Below, in pieces: positions 8,910 to 17,338 of a DNA stretch of 64,000 bases. The position numbers and the translations under genes were made by a program. Source of the stretch: Plantactinospora endophytica (GTDB lineage Bacteria; Actinomycetota; Actinomycetes; Mycobacteriales; Micromonosporaceae); contig NZ_BONW01000039.1 in NCBI RefSeq assembly GCF_016862915.1, forward strand, positions 1 to 64,000, read 5' to 3'. Position 1 is the first letter of the stretch. Every line of letters begins with the position of its first letter. Under the pieces are notes generated by a model, which saw nothing but the letters and a program-made list of their open reading frames with translations, was not told where the DNA came from and did no database searches.

Positions 8910-9042
8910 GTTTTCACCGTACTGCGGCACACCGCCCCAACCCGGCGGCTCCGGGCGTAACCCGCCTCACGTGGCCGGGGCAACCCGGTGGCCGGATCCG
9001 GCCAACCGTGGCGTCTTCCGGTGGACCGGCCGGCGGCGTTAA

Positions 9043-9066
9043 CCTGCCTGAAACGATTCAGGCAGG
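9043..9066. promoter_or_regulatory. Predicted LacI operator at GH78 gene 1
   Basis: A 24-base inverted repeat with 10-bp perfect arms (CCTGCCTGAA and its complement) around ACGA. The core TGAAACGATTCA matches the perfect LacI-type site at 25004-25015 in 11 of 12 positions. Its right arm runs into the ribosome site, so a bound repressor, or the hairpin in the mRNA, could also affect translation. Confidence 0.75.
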
Positions 9067-9074
9067 AGGCAGGG

Positions 9075-12000
9075 GTGAGCCAGCTCAGCGCCGACCACAC
9101 CGCCGACCCGATCCCCGACCCGGCTCGCCGGGGCCTGACCGCCGACCCGACCCCTGGTTCGTCCTGCCAGGAGTCGACCGCCGACCCGAGTGCCGGGCTC
9201 TCCCAGCGAGGGGCCACCGCCGACGCGCGACCCGGGCTCTCCCGGCGCGGGCTGCTCGGGAGCGGGGGTGCGCTCGCGCTCGGCGCCAGCGCCTCCGGAG
9301 CCGTGCTCGGTGCACTCGGCGCGGCCGTCACCGGCGCCGCCCCGGCCGCCGCGTCCTCCGGCGGAGCCGCCGCCCCGACCGGCCTGCTCACCTCCCTGCT
9401 GGACACTCCACTGGGGATCGCCGCCGACCGCCCCCGGCTGAGCTGGATCGTGCCGGCGCTCGGCCGCGCACCCCGGCAGTACGCCTACCAGGTGCAGGTG
9501 GCGTACGCCGCGACCGAACTGTCCCGCCGGGGCGGGGTGGTCTGGGACAGTGGCCGGGTCGTCTCGGCCGACTCCACCGCCGTCCCGTACGCCGGGCCGC
9601 CGTTGCGCCCCGGCTCGGTCTACCACTGGCGGGTGCGTACCTGGGCGGACCGGAACCGGGTCTCGCACTGGTCGACGCCGCAACGGGTGGTCACCGCCGC
9701 CGGGGACACCTGGGTCGCCGAGCCGATCTGGGCACCGGACGGCACGGTCCGGCTCGGCGACGGCAGCTTCGAGGTCTCGGTCACCATCACCTCGGTCGCG
9801 GCCAGCCTCTGGTTCCGGGCGCAGAACACCGCCAACAACTACCTCTGGCAGCTCCGGGCCGGCACCCCGGGCGTACTGCGTACGCACGTGCAGCGCAACG
9901 GCAGCTACACCGTACTGGCCGACAGGCCGCTGACCGAGCCGGTACCGGTCGGCGCCCCGCTGCGGCTACGGATCGAACTCGCCGGCCCGACCATCCGGAC
10001 CTACCTCGGCGACGTCCTCGTGGACACCACTGTGGACGGTACCTACTCCGCCGGCAGCATCGGGTTCCGCAACGGCAGCACCGAGGCGCAGCGATTCCAC
10101 TCGGCCACCTTCACCGACCCGGCCGGCGCGGTGCTGGTCGACGAGGATTTCTCGACCGGACCGGGGGTGTTCGCTCCCGGTGGCACGGTCAACGGCGGTG
10201 ACCTGGTCGTCGAGCGGGGACAGTCGGTGCTGGCGACGCTCGGCGAGAGCAACGACTGGGCGCTGCTGCGTACCGAGGTGGTGTTGCCGCGCAAGGCGGT
10301 CGCCGCCGGCTTCGTCTACGCGACCGGGCAGTCGCCCGAGCCCACCCGGCAGTACGTCTACCAGCTCCGGGTCAACGACGAGTTCGCCGGAGTCGGCCCG
10401 GTACGGGCGATGGCCGGCGAGGCCCGGTACGCCACCCACGACGTCACAGGGCTGCTCCGGCCCGGCCGCAACGCCCTCGCCGCGCTCTGCTACTCCGCCC
10501 AGGAGCGTGCCTTCCTCGCCCAACTCGTCGTCGTCTACACCGACGGCACCCGCCAGGTCTTCGGCACCGGCCCGGGTAGCGGCACTGGTAGCGGCACCGG
10601 CTGGCGGGCTCGGCGCGCGGGAGCGTGGCGGCCACCGGCCGGCTTCACCGGCGGCGGCTACTACCAGGCGCCGCAGGAGTATCTGGACGCCCGTCGCGAG
10701 CCGGTCGGCTGGACCCGCGCCGGGTACGACGACTCCGGCTGGCAGCCGGCCGTCGCCGCCCCGCTGACCCGGCCGCTGGCACCGGCCTGGGTCGGCGACA
10801 TGGAGTACACCTACCGGCGCCCGGTCGCGGTGCACCGGCTCGAACCGGGCCGCTGGCTCTTCGACCTCGGGCAGGAGGTGGTCGGCGGGCTCCGGCTCTC
10901 GGTCGACGCAACGGCCGGGCAGACCGTCGAGGTCCGGCTGGGCGAGGAACGCACCGAGACCGGTGCCCGGTACAACCTGCGGGCCGGGCAGACCTATCGG
11001 GAGGTCTGGACCCTGCGGGACGGCCGGCAGCGGCTCGAACACTGGGGGTACCGGGGCTTCCGCTGGATCGAACTGGTCGCCGATCCGGGACTCGACCTGT
11101 CCCGGGCGGTCGAGGCGGCGGTGCTGAAGCTGCCCTGGCGGGACGGGGACGCGACGTTCGAGAGTTCCGATCCCGACCTGGACCGGGTCTGGGCGATGTG
11201 CCGGTACTCGATCGAGGCGACCCGGCAGGACCTCTACCAGGACACCCCGACCCGGGAACGCGGCCCGTACGAGGGTGACGCGATCATCAACCAGCTCTCC
11301 GAGTACGCCACCCAGCGGTCGTACGCGCTGGCCCGGTACTCCACCTCCTACCTGGCCCGGCGGCCGACCTGGCCGGCCGAGTACCGGTTGCAGACCGTGC
11401 TCACCGCCTGGCAGGACTACCTGGCCACCGGTGACCCGTCGAACCTGGCCGCCGACTACGACCTCTTCGTCGACCGGCAGCTCGACGAGGCGCTCAACGC
11501 CGACGGGCTGGTGGAGAAGAATCCGGGCAGCTCCAGCCAGGCCAACGCCGACCTGGTCGACTGGCCGGCGAGCAACCGCGACGGGTACGTCTTCACCCGG
11601 GTCAACACCGTGATCAACGCCTGGCAGTACGCCGCATTCGAGGCGCTGTCCCGGATCGCCGGGGTGCTCGACCGTCCCGTCGACCAGCAGCGGTACGCCG
11701 AACTGGCCGCCCGGCTGCGCGCCGCACTCAACGCCCGACTGCTCGACCCGGTCGCCGGTGCCTACCGCGACGGGATCGGCACCGACCACCGGGCCCAGCA
11801 CGCCACGGCGTTCCCGCTGGCCCTCGGCGTGGCGGAGGAGCAGCACGTCCGGGCGCTGGGGGAGGGGCTGGCGGCCGGCGGGATGCGGGTCAGCGTCTAC
11901 GGCGCGCAGTTCCTGCTGGAGGCGCTCTACCGGGCCGGGCTGGCCGACGCCGCGCACGGGCTGCTGACCAGCCGCGAACAGTCCTCCTGGCTGCACATGA

Positions 12001-12500
12001 TGGACGACCTCGGCGCCACAATCGTGATGGAGGCGTGGGACCCGTCGATCAAGCCGAACACCACGTTCTCGCACGCCTGGGGATCCGCACCGGCCAACAT
12101 CGTGCCCCGGTTCGTCGCAGGGGTACGCCCACTCGCCCCCGGTGCGCGCGAGGTGCTGGTCGCCCCGCAACCCGGCCCGCTGGACTGGCTGCGCGCGACC
12201 GTCCCGACGGTACGCGGACCGGTACGGGTACACCTGGACCGCCGCTCGGTACCGGCCCCGGAGCACCGGTCCGGCTCGCACCCCGAGCACGGGTCCGGGC
12301 CGTACCTCGCCGTCACGCTGCCGCCGAACGTCGCCGGGCGGATCGAACTCGACCTGGCCCGGTTCGGCGTCACCGACCCTCGACGGGTGCGGGTTCGGAC
12401 CGAAGGACGCTCCCCAGAGCGGACGGTGGCCGACGGCCGGCTCGTGCTGCCCCGGGTCGAGCCGGGCACAACCGTGCTCACCTGGCCCGACCGGCCCTGA
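9075..12500 (+). CDS. Secreted alpha-L-rhamnosidase, GH78 (first copy)
   Basis: A 1141-residue exported glycosidase that removes terminal alpha-L-rhamnose. A long polar N-terminus precedes a Tat signal (SRRGLLGSGGALALG, near residue 58). An N-terminal fibronectin-like rhamnosidase domain, a beta-sandwich insert (about 220-370) and the helical (alpha/alpha)6 barrel follow. The barrel carries D723-TPTRE-RGPYEG-D735, where Glu728 and Asp735 align with the acidic catalytic loop of GH78. GTG at 9075 follows AGGAGG. The polar N-terminus repeats RRGLTAD/QRGATAD-like segments. The second GH78 gene starts 218 bases downstream, so the two may form an operon. A predicted LacI site overlaps the leader. 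Confidence 0.9.
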   Translation: MSQLSADHTADPIPDPARRGLTADPTPGSSCQESTADPSAGLSQRGATADARPGLSRRGLLGSGGALALGASASGAVLGALGAAVTGAAPAAASSGGAAAPTGLLTSLLDTPLGIAADRPRLSWIVPALGRAPRQYAYQVQVAYAATELSRRGGVVWDSGRVVSADSTAVPYAGPPLRPGSVYHWRVRTWADRNRVSHWSTPQRVVTAAGDTWVAEPIWAPDGTVRLGDGSFEVSVTITSVAASLWFRAQNTANNYLWQLRAGTPGVLRTHVQRNGSYTVLADRPLTEPVPVGAPLRLRIELAGPTIRTYLGDVLVDTTVDGTYSAGSIGFRNGSTEAQRFHSATFTDPAGAVLVDEDFSTGPGVFAPGGTVNGGDLVVERGQSVLATLGESNDWALLRTEVVLPRKAVAAGFVYATGQSPEPTRQYVYQLRVNDEFAGVGPVRAMAGEARYATHDVTGLLRPGRNALAALCYSAQERAFLAQLVVVYTDGTRQVFGTGPGSGTGSGTGWRARRAGAWRPPAGFTGGGYYQAPQEYLDARREPVGWTRAGYDDSGWQPAVAAPLTRPLAPAWVGDMEYTYRRPVAVHRLEPGRWLFDLGQEVVGGLRLSVDATAGQTVEVRLGEERTETGARYNLRAGQTYREVWTLRDGRQRLEHWGYRGFRWIELVADPGLDLSRAVEAAVLKLPWRDGDATFESSDPDLDRVWAMCRYSIEATRQDLYQDTPTRERGPYEGDAIINQLSEYATQRSYALARYSTSYLARRPTWPAEYRLQTVLTAWQDYLATGDPSNLAADYDLFVDRQLDEALNADGLVEKNPGSSSQANADLVDWPASNRDGYVFTRVNTVINAWQYAAFEALSRIAGVLDRPVDQQRYAELAARLRAALNARLLDPVAGAYRDGIGTDHRAQHATAFPLALGVAEEQHVRALGEGLAAGGMRVSVYGAQFLLEALYRAGLADAAHGLLTSREQSSWLHMMDDLGATIVMEAWDPSIKPNTTFSHAWGSAPANIVPRFVAGVRPLAPGAREVLVAPQPGPLDWLRATVPTVRGPVRVHLDRRSVPAPEHRSGSHPEHGSGPYLAVTLPPNVAGRIELDLARFGVTDPRRVRVRTEGRSPERTVADGRLVLPRVEPGTTVLTWPDRP

Positions 12501-12514
12501 ACCCGCCCCACGGA

Positions 12515-12579
12515 GCCCGTCCACCGAGCCAGCCCACCGAGCCCGTCCATCGAGCCCGTCCGCCGAGCCCGTCCACAAC
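12515..12579. repeat. 13-bp tandem repeat, five units
   Basis: Units GCCCGTCCACCGA, GCCAGCCCACCGA, GCCCGTCCATCGA, GCCCGTCCGCCGA and a degenerate fifth lie head to tail in the spacer between the first two GH78 genes. Unlike the gene-end repeats elsewhere in the window these contain no stop codon in any frame I read. No hairpin is evident. Confidence 0.85.
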
Positions 12580-12718
12580 CAACGAGCCGCCGACGCCGGG
12601 TCGGCAGGCCGTGCGGCAACGCCCACCGACCACCGACGAGCCCGCCCCATCGGCAATCACGAGCCCGTCCCACCAGCGCGAAGACGAGTCCGTCCATCGG
12701 CAGGAAGAGGAGCGCCAC

Positions 12719-15505
12719 ATGTCACGACGCCGACGATCCGCCCGGCTGGGTACCGCCCTGGTCGTCACCGCCGTACTCGTGCCGGGGAGCGTGCTCGCCG
12801 GTGCGCCACCCGCGATGGCGACCCGGGGACACGCACCGGGCACACCGACCGGGCTGACCGTCGACGACCGGACCCGCCCCCTCAACGTCGAGGGCACGCC
12901 CCGGTTCGGCTGGCTGCCCCGGGACCGCGACCCGGGCGAGACGCAGACCGCGTACCGGTTGACGGTCTCGGCGGCCGACGGCGACCTGGTCTGGGACTCC
13001 GGCAAGGTCCGCTCGGCCCGGCAGTCCTACGTCTCCTACGGCGGCCCGGCGCTGGCGGCCGGGGCGGCGTACCGGTGGACGGTGCGGACCTGGGACCGGA
13101 CCGACCGCAGTTCACCTGCCGGCAGCGGCAGCTTCGAGACCGGCATCTCCGACGCCCGGTGGGAGGGGGCGAACTGGATCCGTCGGGTCACCGGCGACGC
13201 GGACGACTACACGCTGGCCCGGACGGAGGTGTCGATCGGGCGCAGCCGGGTGGTCCGGGCCCGCGCCTACACCGCCGCCGACCACACCTACGAGATCTAC
13301 CTCAACGGCCGGCGGGCCGACCGGGGTACCTCGTTCGGCTACCCCGGTGAGGACTACTACCAGGCCGCCGACGTCACCGACCTGGTCCGGGCCGGCAAGC
13401 CGCTCGCGATCGGGGTGCGCTACCACTGGTACGGCAGCGGTCAGGGCCGCCCCGCCGGGGCTCCCGGAGTGTTGCTGAAACTGGTCGTCGAGCACGCCGA
13501 CGGCACCCGGGCGGTGCACGTCACCGACGGCACCTGGCAGGTCGCCCGGGACAGTTTCTTTCCGGCCGGATCCGCCCGGCGCAACGGCGAGGGCGACCGG
13601 ATCGAGCGCCAGGACGCCCGCGCCGAGATCGTCGGCTGGACCGCACCCGGTTACGACGACTCCGCCGCGCCCTGGGCGCCGGCCGTGGTCGTCGGGGCGC
13701 ATCCGGCGACGGCGTACCCGCACCTGATCGGCCAGGAGACCCGGCTCGCCGAGCGGACCGTCAAGCCGGTCGCGCTGACCACCGCCGCCGACGGCACGGT
13801 GGTCGCCGACTTCGGCGTGGTGATCCCGGCCCGTCCGGCGGTACGGTTCGACGCCGGGGTCGCCGGCCGCACCGTGCCGATCCGGGCCGGCTACAACCTG
13901 AACCCGAGCACTGGCCGGGTGGAGACCTCCACGCTGCTCTCCCAGGGCACCGACATGAGCTTTCCCTACGTCCAGAAGGACGGGAAGCAGGAGTTCCGGG
14001 CCTTCACCCACCTCGGCTTCCGCTACCTGGAGATTCCGGCCGCCGGTGAGCAGATCGGCCGCGACGACGTCTCGGCGGTCGTGGTGCACACCGACACCCC
14101 GGCCGGCCGGGAGGCCGACTTCCGCAGCTCGGACCGCACCCTGGACGAGGTGTGGGAGATGCTGAAGCGGTCGGCGATCTATTCGGTGCAGGAGGCGTTC
14201 GTCGACACGCCGACCCGGGAGAAGGGCCAGTTCCTCGGCGACGCGGCCGACATCTCGTACGCCACCATGGGCGCCTTCGGCGAACGGGACGCCACCCAGC
14301 AGGCGATCCGCGAGTTCCTCCACTCCGCCACGCGCTTCTGGAACACCGGCAACGACCTGGGTCGCTACAACGCGGTCTATCCGAACGGCGACGGCAAGCG
14401 GGACATCCCCGACTACTCGCTGATGTTCGTGGACTGGGTCTGGCGCTACTACTCGGAGACCGGCGACACCGACCTGCTCGCCGAGGCGTACCCGTCGATC
14501 CGGAACACCGCCGACTACGTGCTGCGGCACATCCCGGCCGACGGCCCGACCGCCGGCCTGGTCACCCGGCTCTCCGGCGGCAGCGGGGCGTACCAGTACG
14601 GCATCGTCGACTGGCCGGAGCCGGGCCGGTTCGGCTACGACATGAGCGCCGCCGCCCGGACCACCATCAACGCCCAGGGCGTCGACGTGCTGCGCGACGC
14701 CGCCCGGATGGCCGAGGCGCTGGGCCGACCCGCCGAGGAGGCGGCCGGTTACCGGGCCCGGGCCGACGCACTCGTCGACACCATGAACGCGAAACTGCGC
14801 CGCCCCGACGGCGTCTACGTCGACGGCCTCGCCGCCACCGGCGAGCAGAGCACGCACGCCGGCCAGCACAGCACCTCGTACGCGATCGCGCACGGGGTGG
14901 CGCCGGAGGCCGATCGGCCTGCGCTGGCCGGATATCTCGCGTCGCTGGGCATGAAGCAGGGGCCGATGACGGCGCACTGGCTGCTCGCCGCGCTCGGCGA
15001 GGCGGGCCGGGCGGACGCCGTACTCGACCTGCTGACCAACCCGGACGACCTGGGTTGGGCGAACATCCTCGCCCAGGGCGGGACGTTCACCTGGGAGGCC
15101 TGGACCCTCGACCCGGGCACCAACTTCAGCCAGTCGCACGGCTGGGGCGCGCAGGCGGTGGTCGACGTGCAGGAGACGCTGCTCGGGGTGCGTACCGCGA
15201 CCCCGGGCGCCGGCCGGGTCGACGTCGTGCCCCCGGCAACCGGCCTGTCGTACGCCTCCGGCACCGTGCACACCCAGCGTGGCCCGGTGACCGTGGACTG
15301 GCGTCGTGACGGTGCAGGGGTACGCGTCGCGCTGGACGTACCGGTCAACGTGACCGCCCGGGTCGCGCTGCCGGTGGTGCCGGGCAGGTCGTACCGGGCG
15401 AGCGGGCCGAGCCGGGCCACCTTCGTCGGCATCGAGGACGGCCGGGCCGTCTACGAGGTCGGCTCCGGCCGTTCCCTCTTCCAGCCGACCGAGCGCCGCC
15501 CCTGA
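12719..15505 (+). CDS. Secreted alpha-L-rhamnosidase, GH78 (second copy)
   Basis: A 928-residue secreted GH78 enzyme. An arginine-rich start (MSRRRRSARLG) and a Sec-type hydrophobic core (ALVVTAVLVPGSVLAG) form the signal. The N-terminal rhamnosidase beta-domain, the carbohydrate-contacting beta-sandwich and the catalytic barrel follow; D496-TPTRE-KGQFLG-D508 contains the GH78 acidic loop (Glu501, Asp508), and FTWEAWTLDPGTNFSQSHGWG near residue 790 gives the C-terminal acidic residue. The ATG at 12719 is preceded by AGGAAGAGGAG; the frame is open far upstream into the first GH78 gene, but that is a high-GC shadow. Divergence from the other two copies suggests different linkage preference. Confidence 0.9.
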   Translation: MSRRRRSARLGTALVVTAVLVPGSVLAGAPPAMATRGHAPGTPTGLTVDDRTRPLNVEGTPRFGWLPRDRDPGETQTAYRLTVSAADGDLVWDSGKVRSARQSYVSYGGPALAAGAAYRWTVRTWDRTDRSSPAGSGSFETGISDARWEGANWIRRVTGDADDYTLARTEVSIGRSRVVRARAYTAADHTYEIYLNGRRADRGTSFGYPGEDYYQAADVTDLVRAGKPLAIGVRYHWYGSGQGRPAGAPGVLLKLVVEHADGTRAVHVTDGTWQVARDSFFPAGSARRNGEGDRIERQDARAEIVGWTAPGYDDSAAPWAPAVVVGAHPATAYPHLIGQETRLAERTVKPVALTTAADGTVVADFGVVIPARPAVRFDAGVAGRTVPIRAGYNLNPSTGRVETSTLLSQGTDMSFPYVQKDGKQEFRAFTHLGFRYLEIPAAGEQIGRDDVSAVVVHTDTPAGREADFRSSDRTLDEVWEMLKRSAIYSVQEAFVDTPTREKGQFLGDAADISYATMGAFGERDATQQAIREFLHSATRFWNTGNDLGRYNAVYPNGDGKRDIPDYSLMFVDWVWRYYSETGDTDLLAEAYPSIRNTADYVLRHIPADGPTAGLVTRLSGGSGAYQYGIVDWPEPGRFGYDMSAAARTTINAQGVDVLRDAARMAEALGRPAEEAAGYRARADALVDTMNAKLRRPDGVYVDGLAATGEQSTHAGQHSTSYAIAHGVAPEADRPALAGYLASLGMKQGPMTAHWLLAALGEAGRADAVLDLLTNPDDLGWANILAQGGTFTWEAWTLDPGTNFSQSHGWGAQAVVDVQETLLGVRTATPGAGRVDVVPPATGLSYASGTVHTQRGPVTVDWRRDGAGVRVALDVPVNVTARVALPVVPGRSYRASGPSRATFVGIEDGRAVYEVGSGRSLFQPTERRP

Positions 15506-15527
15506 CCCGCCGCCCTACCCCGCCACC

Positions 15528-15584
15528 GTGACCCGACCGCGACCCGACCCAGCACCCCGCTGGGCCGGGCCACGGTCGGGTCAC
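15528..15584. terminator. Nested hairpin terminator after GH78 gene 2
   Basis: Outer arms GTGACCCGACCG (15528-15539) and 15573-15584 are perfect 12-bp complements; inside, CCCAGC pairs with GCTGGG. It lies 23 bases after the GH78 stop, between convergent genes. There is no U-run, as usual in high-GC actinomycetes. Confidence 0.8.
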
Positions 15585-15659
15585 CATCATCGCGAAGAGT
15601 TCGGCTCGCCCCGGCCGGCCGGACTTTCCAAGATCTTTCCTGCGACTGTGGGTGGAGGG

Positions 15660-16358
15660 TCAGTCGGGGTCGGGGAGGGCGAGGAGGTCCCGTAGTGCGG
15701 ATCTGCCGTCCGGGGTGAGTCGTACGGCGCGACCGGAGCCGATGCGTTCTATCCACTTGTGGTGCAGGAACGTCTCGCACAGCTTCGCGCCGGCGGTTCC
15801 GGCGAGGTGTTGCCGTCGCTCCGTCCAGTCGAGGCAGCCGCGGGCGAGCGGCCGGCTGCCGGGGCGCAGCGCCTCCGGGTGTACGCCGAGGGTGTCGGTG
15901 AACCAGGCGAGCCCGGCCGGGGTGAGGGCGAAGCCGCCGCTCTGGTCCAGCAGTCCCGCCCCGGTCATCGCGTCGGTGACCGCGACGCCGAGCTGTCCGG
16001 CGAGGTGGTCGTAGCAGGTCCGGCCGCGTCGCAGCGCCGCGTCGGCGGTCGCCGCCCGCAGGCCGCGCGGGGGTGCCGCCCGCCCGTCGATCCCGGCCGA
16101 CACGCTCTCCAGCAGGTGGGCGACCGAGGGACCGGCGAGTTGGACGTACCGGTGCCGGCCCTGGCGACGCTCGACCAGCAGGCCGCCGGCGACGAGCCGG
16201 TGCAGGTGCTCGGTCGCGGTGGAGGGCGCGACCCGGGTGTGCGCCGCCAACTCGCCGGCCGTCCAGGCGCGGCCGTCGAGCAGCGCCAGACAGATGGCCG
16301 CCCGGGTCTCGTCGGCCAGCAGAGCCGCCCACGAGGCCAGGTCAGAGGCGGAGGTCAT
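15660..16358 (-). CDS. ArsR-type winged-helix regulator
   Basis: A 232-residue regulator. The N-terminal winged helix (LLADETRAAICLALLDGRAWTAGELAAHTRVAPSTATEHLHRL split across about residues 13-56, then RRQGRHRYVQL) is of ArsR type. The C-terminal ~140 residues are helical with no metal-binding Cys pair, so a small-molecule or non-metal signal is likely. Start: ATG at 16358, six bases after a TAGACT -10, suggesting a leaderless mRNA; a GTG directly upstream (16361) is the alternative. It is divergent from the P450-like gene, with a 6-bp-arm palindrome between them, so mutual regulation is plausible. Confidence 0.85.
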   Translation of the reverse strand: MTSASDLASWAALLADETRAAICLALLDGRAWTAGELAAHTRVAPSTATEHLHRLVAGGLLVERRQGRHRYVQLAGPSVAHLLESVSAGIDGRAAPPRGLRAATADAALRRGRTCYDHLAGQLGVAVTDAMTGAGLLDQSGGFALTPAGLAWFTDTLGVHPEALRPGSRPLARGCLDWTERRQHLAGTAGAKLCETFLHHKWIERIGSGRAVRLTPDGRSALRDLLALPDPD

Positions 16359-16364
16359 CACCCC

Positions 16365-16370
16365 AGTCTA
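16365..16370 (-). promoter_or_regulatory. -10 element of arsR-type gene (leaderless)
   Basis: TAGACT on the minus strand ends six bases before the ATG at 16358, so transcription would begin at or next to the start codon. Confidence 0.55.
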
Positions 16371-16381
16371 GGTCGCGACGC

Positions 16382-16397
16382 TTCGGCCACCGCCGAA
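16382..16397. promoter_or_regulatory. Candidate operator between arsR and P450-like genes
   Basis: Arms TTCGGC and GCCGAA surround CACC. The site lies between the two divergent leaderless promoters and could serve the ArsR-type regulator. Confidence 0.45.
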
Positions 16398-16409
16398 CCA
16401 TTTCGGCCG

Positions 16410-16415
16410 TACCTT
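16410..16415 (+). promoter_or_regulatory. -10 element of P450-like gene (leaderless)
   Basis: TACCTT followed by seven bases and the ATG at 16423; there is no ribosome site, consistent with a leaderless transcript. Confidence 0.5.
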
Positions 16416-16422
16416 CCGGTTC

Positions 16423-17091
16423 ATGCAGCAGATCAGCGGCCACGATGCCGCCCTTGCCGTGTTGACCGACCCGGCCTTCGTGGTGCCGCCGGTGCCCTCC
16501 GGCGAGACTGGTGTCGCCTGGCTCCGCGCCACGGTCGGCCGGTTCAGCACCGGCGAGGCGCACCGGCGTCGACGGGCGCTCTCCGTTGCCGTCCTGGCGG
16601 CGATCCCGCCGGAGTCCCTCCGAAACGCCGCCGACCCGACGGCGCATCCGGTGGCCGTCCTTGCCCGCGCGATGGGCATCGACGACCCCGTGGTCGAGTT
16701 GGTGCGCGACGTCGCGCAGGCGTACCAGCCGGGCACCGGTGACGCCGACCGGGCCGACGCGGCCGTGGACCGGCTGGTGGCCGTGCTCGGTGGCGGCTTC
16801 GACGAGCCGACCGCCGCCCGGATCGGTGTACTGGTGCAGGCGTGCGAGGCCACCGCGACGCTGATCGAACGGGCCCGGTGCCGCCCGGTCGACGACGTAC
16901 TGCGCAACGAGCCCCCGGTCCCGGCGACCCGGCGGCAGGCGCTCGTGCCGACCACCGTCGGCGGCGTCACCGTCCAGGCCGGCGAGGTGGTGCGGGTCGG
17001 CCTCGACGGTGAGCTGGCCTTCGGCGCCGGACCGCGCCGCTGCCCCGGTCGCGCGCACGCCCTCGCCCTCGTCGAGGCGGCACTACGCTGA
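16423..17091 (+). CDS. Very short cytochrome P450-like protein
   Basis: A 222-residue protein that looks like a P450 with large internal deletions (normal length about 400). It keeps an N-terminal DAALAVLTDPAF segment, the helix-C-like H-x-x-x-R (EAHRRRRAL), a LRNEPPVPATRR strand region, GGVTVQAGEVV, and the heme-ligand loop FGAGPRRCPGR with its cysteine. The ExxR glutamate is replaced by Asp (DVLR), and the usual ~35 residues between the last beta strand and the heme loop are missing. It may bind heme without normal oxygen chemistry. It is divergent from an ArsR-type regulator. Its stop codon is the first base triplet of a 20-bp triplicate repeat. Confidence 0.75.
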   Translation: MQQISGHDAALAVLTDPAFVVPPVPSGETGVAWLRATVGRFSTGEAHRRRRALSVAVLAAIPPESLRNAADPTAHPVAVLARAMGIDDPVVELVRDVAQAYQPGTGDADRADAAVDRLVAVLGGGFDEPTAARIGVLVQACEATATLIERARCRPVDDVLRNEPPVPATRRQALVPTTVGGVTVQAGEVVRVGLDGELAFGAGPRRCPGRAHALALVEAALR

Positions 17092-17148
17092 CCCGCCCGG
17101 GCTGGGGCTGACCCGCCCGGGCTGGGGCTGACCCGCCCGGGCTGGGGC
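17089..17148. repeat. 20-bp triplicate starting at the P450-like stop codon
   Basis: Three identical copies of TGACCCGCCCGGGCTGGGGC begin at 17089, 17109 and 17129. The first TGA is the stop codon of the gene; with a 20-base period the three TGAs fall in all three frames. Member of the gene-end repeat class described in the findings. Confidence 0.95.
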
Positions 17149-17180
17149 CGTCCGAGGGCTGGAGCCGCCCCGCCCCTCCC

Positions 17181-17276
17181 GGGGCCACCGCGTCCTTCGG
17201 GACCACCCGCGTCCTTCCGAGGCCACCTCGTCCTTCGGCACCACCGCTACGGGCCACCGCGTCCTTCCGGCCCACC
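17181..17276. repeat. Degenerate repeat with CGTCCTTC core
   Basis: CGTCCTTC occurs at 17191, 17210, 17229 and 17260, flanked by GGCCACC-like sequence: two 19-base steps and one of 31. It fills the spacer between the 20-bp triplicate and the MFS promoter. No function is apparent. Confidence 0.7.
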
Positions 17277-17325
17277 GTGCCGGGCCGGTTCGGAAACCGC
17301 TCGACATCAAGCGAGGTTCAGGTCA

Positions 17326-17331
17326 TAGGGT
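17326..17331 (+). promoter_or_regulatory. -10 element of MFS gene (leaderless)
   Basis: TAGGGT, then seven bases, then ATG at 17339, with no ribosome site. The same TAGGGT-N7-ATG arrangement precedes the gene at 31613. Confidence 0.55.
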
Positions 17332-17338
17332 CGTGGGC

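Noticed and set aside
12515-12579. Possible CRISPR or gene-end stop repeat
   Set aside because: 13-bp units without spacers and without stop codons; a plain tandem repeat.
12035-12718. N-terminal extension of GH78 gene 2 into GH78 gene 1
   Set aside because: The open frame overlaps a real gene; signal peptide and ribosome site fix the start at 12719.
15503-15540. TGACCCG repeated 26 bases after the GH78-2 stop
   Set aside because: Only seven bases match and the second copy is part of the terminator hairpin; not counted in the gene-end repeat class.
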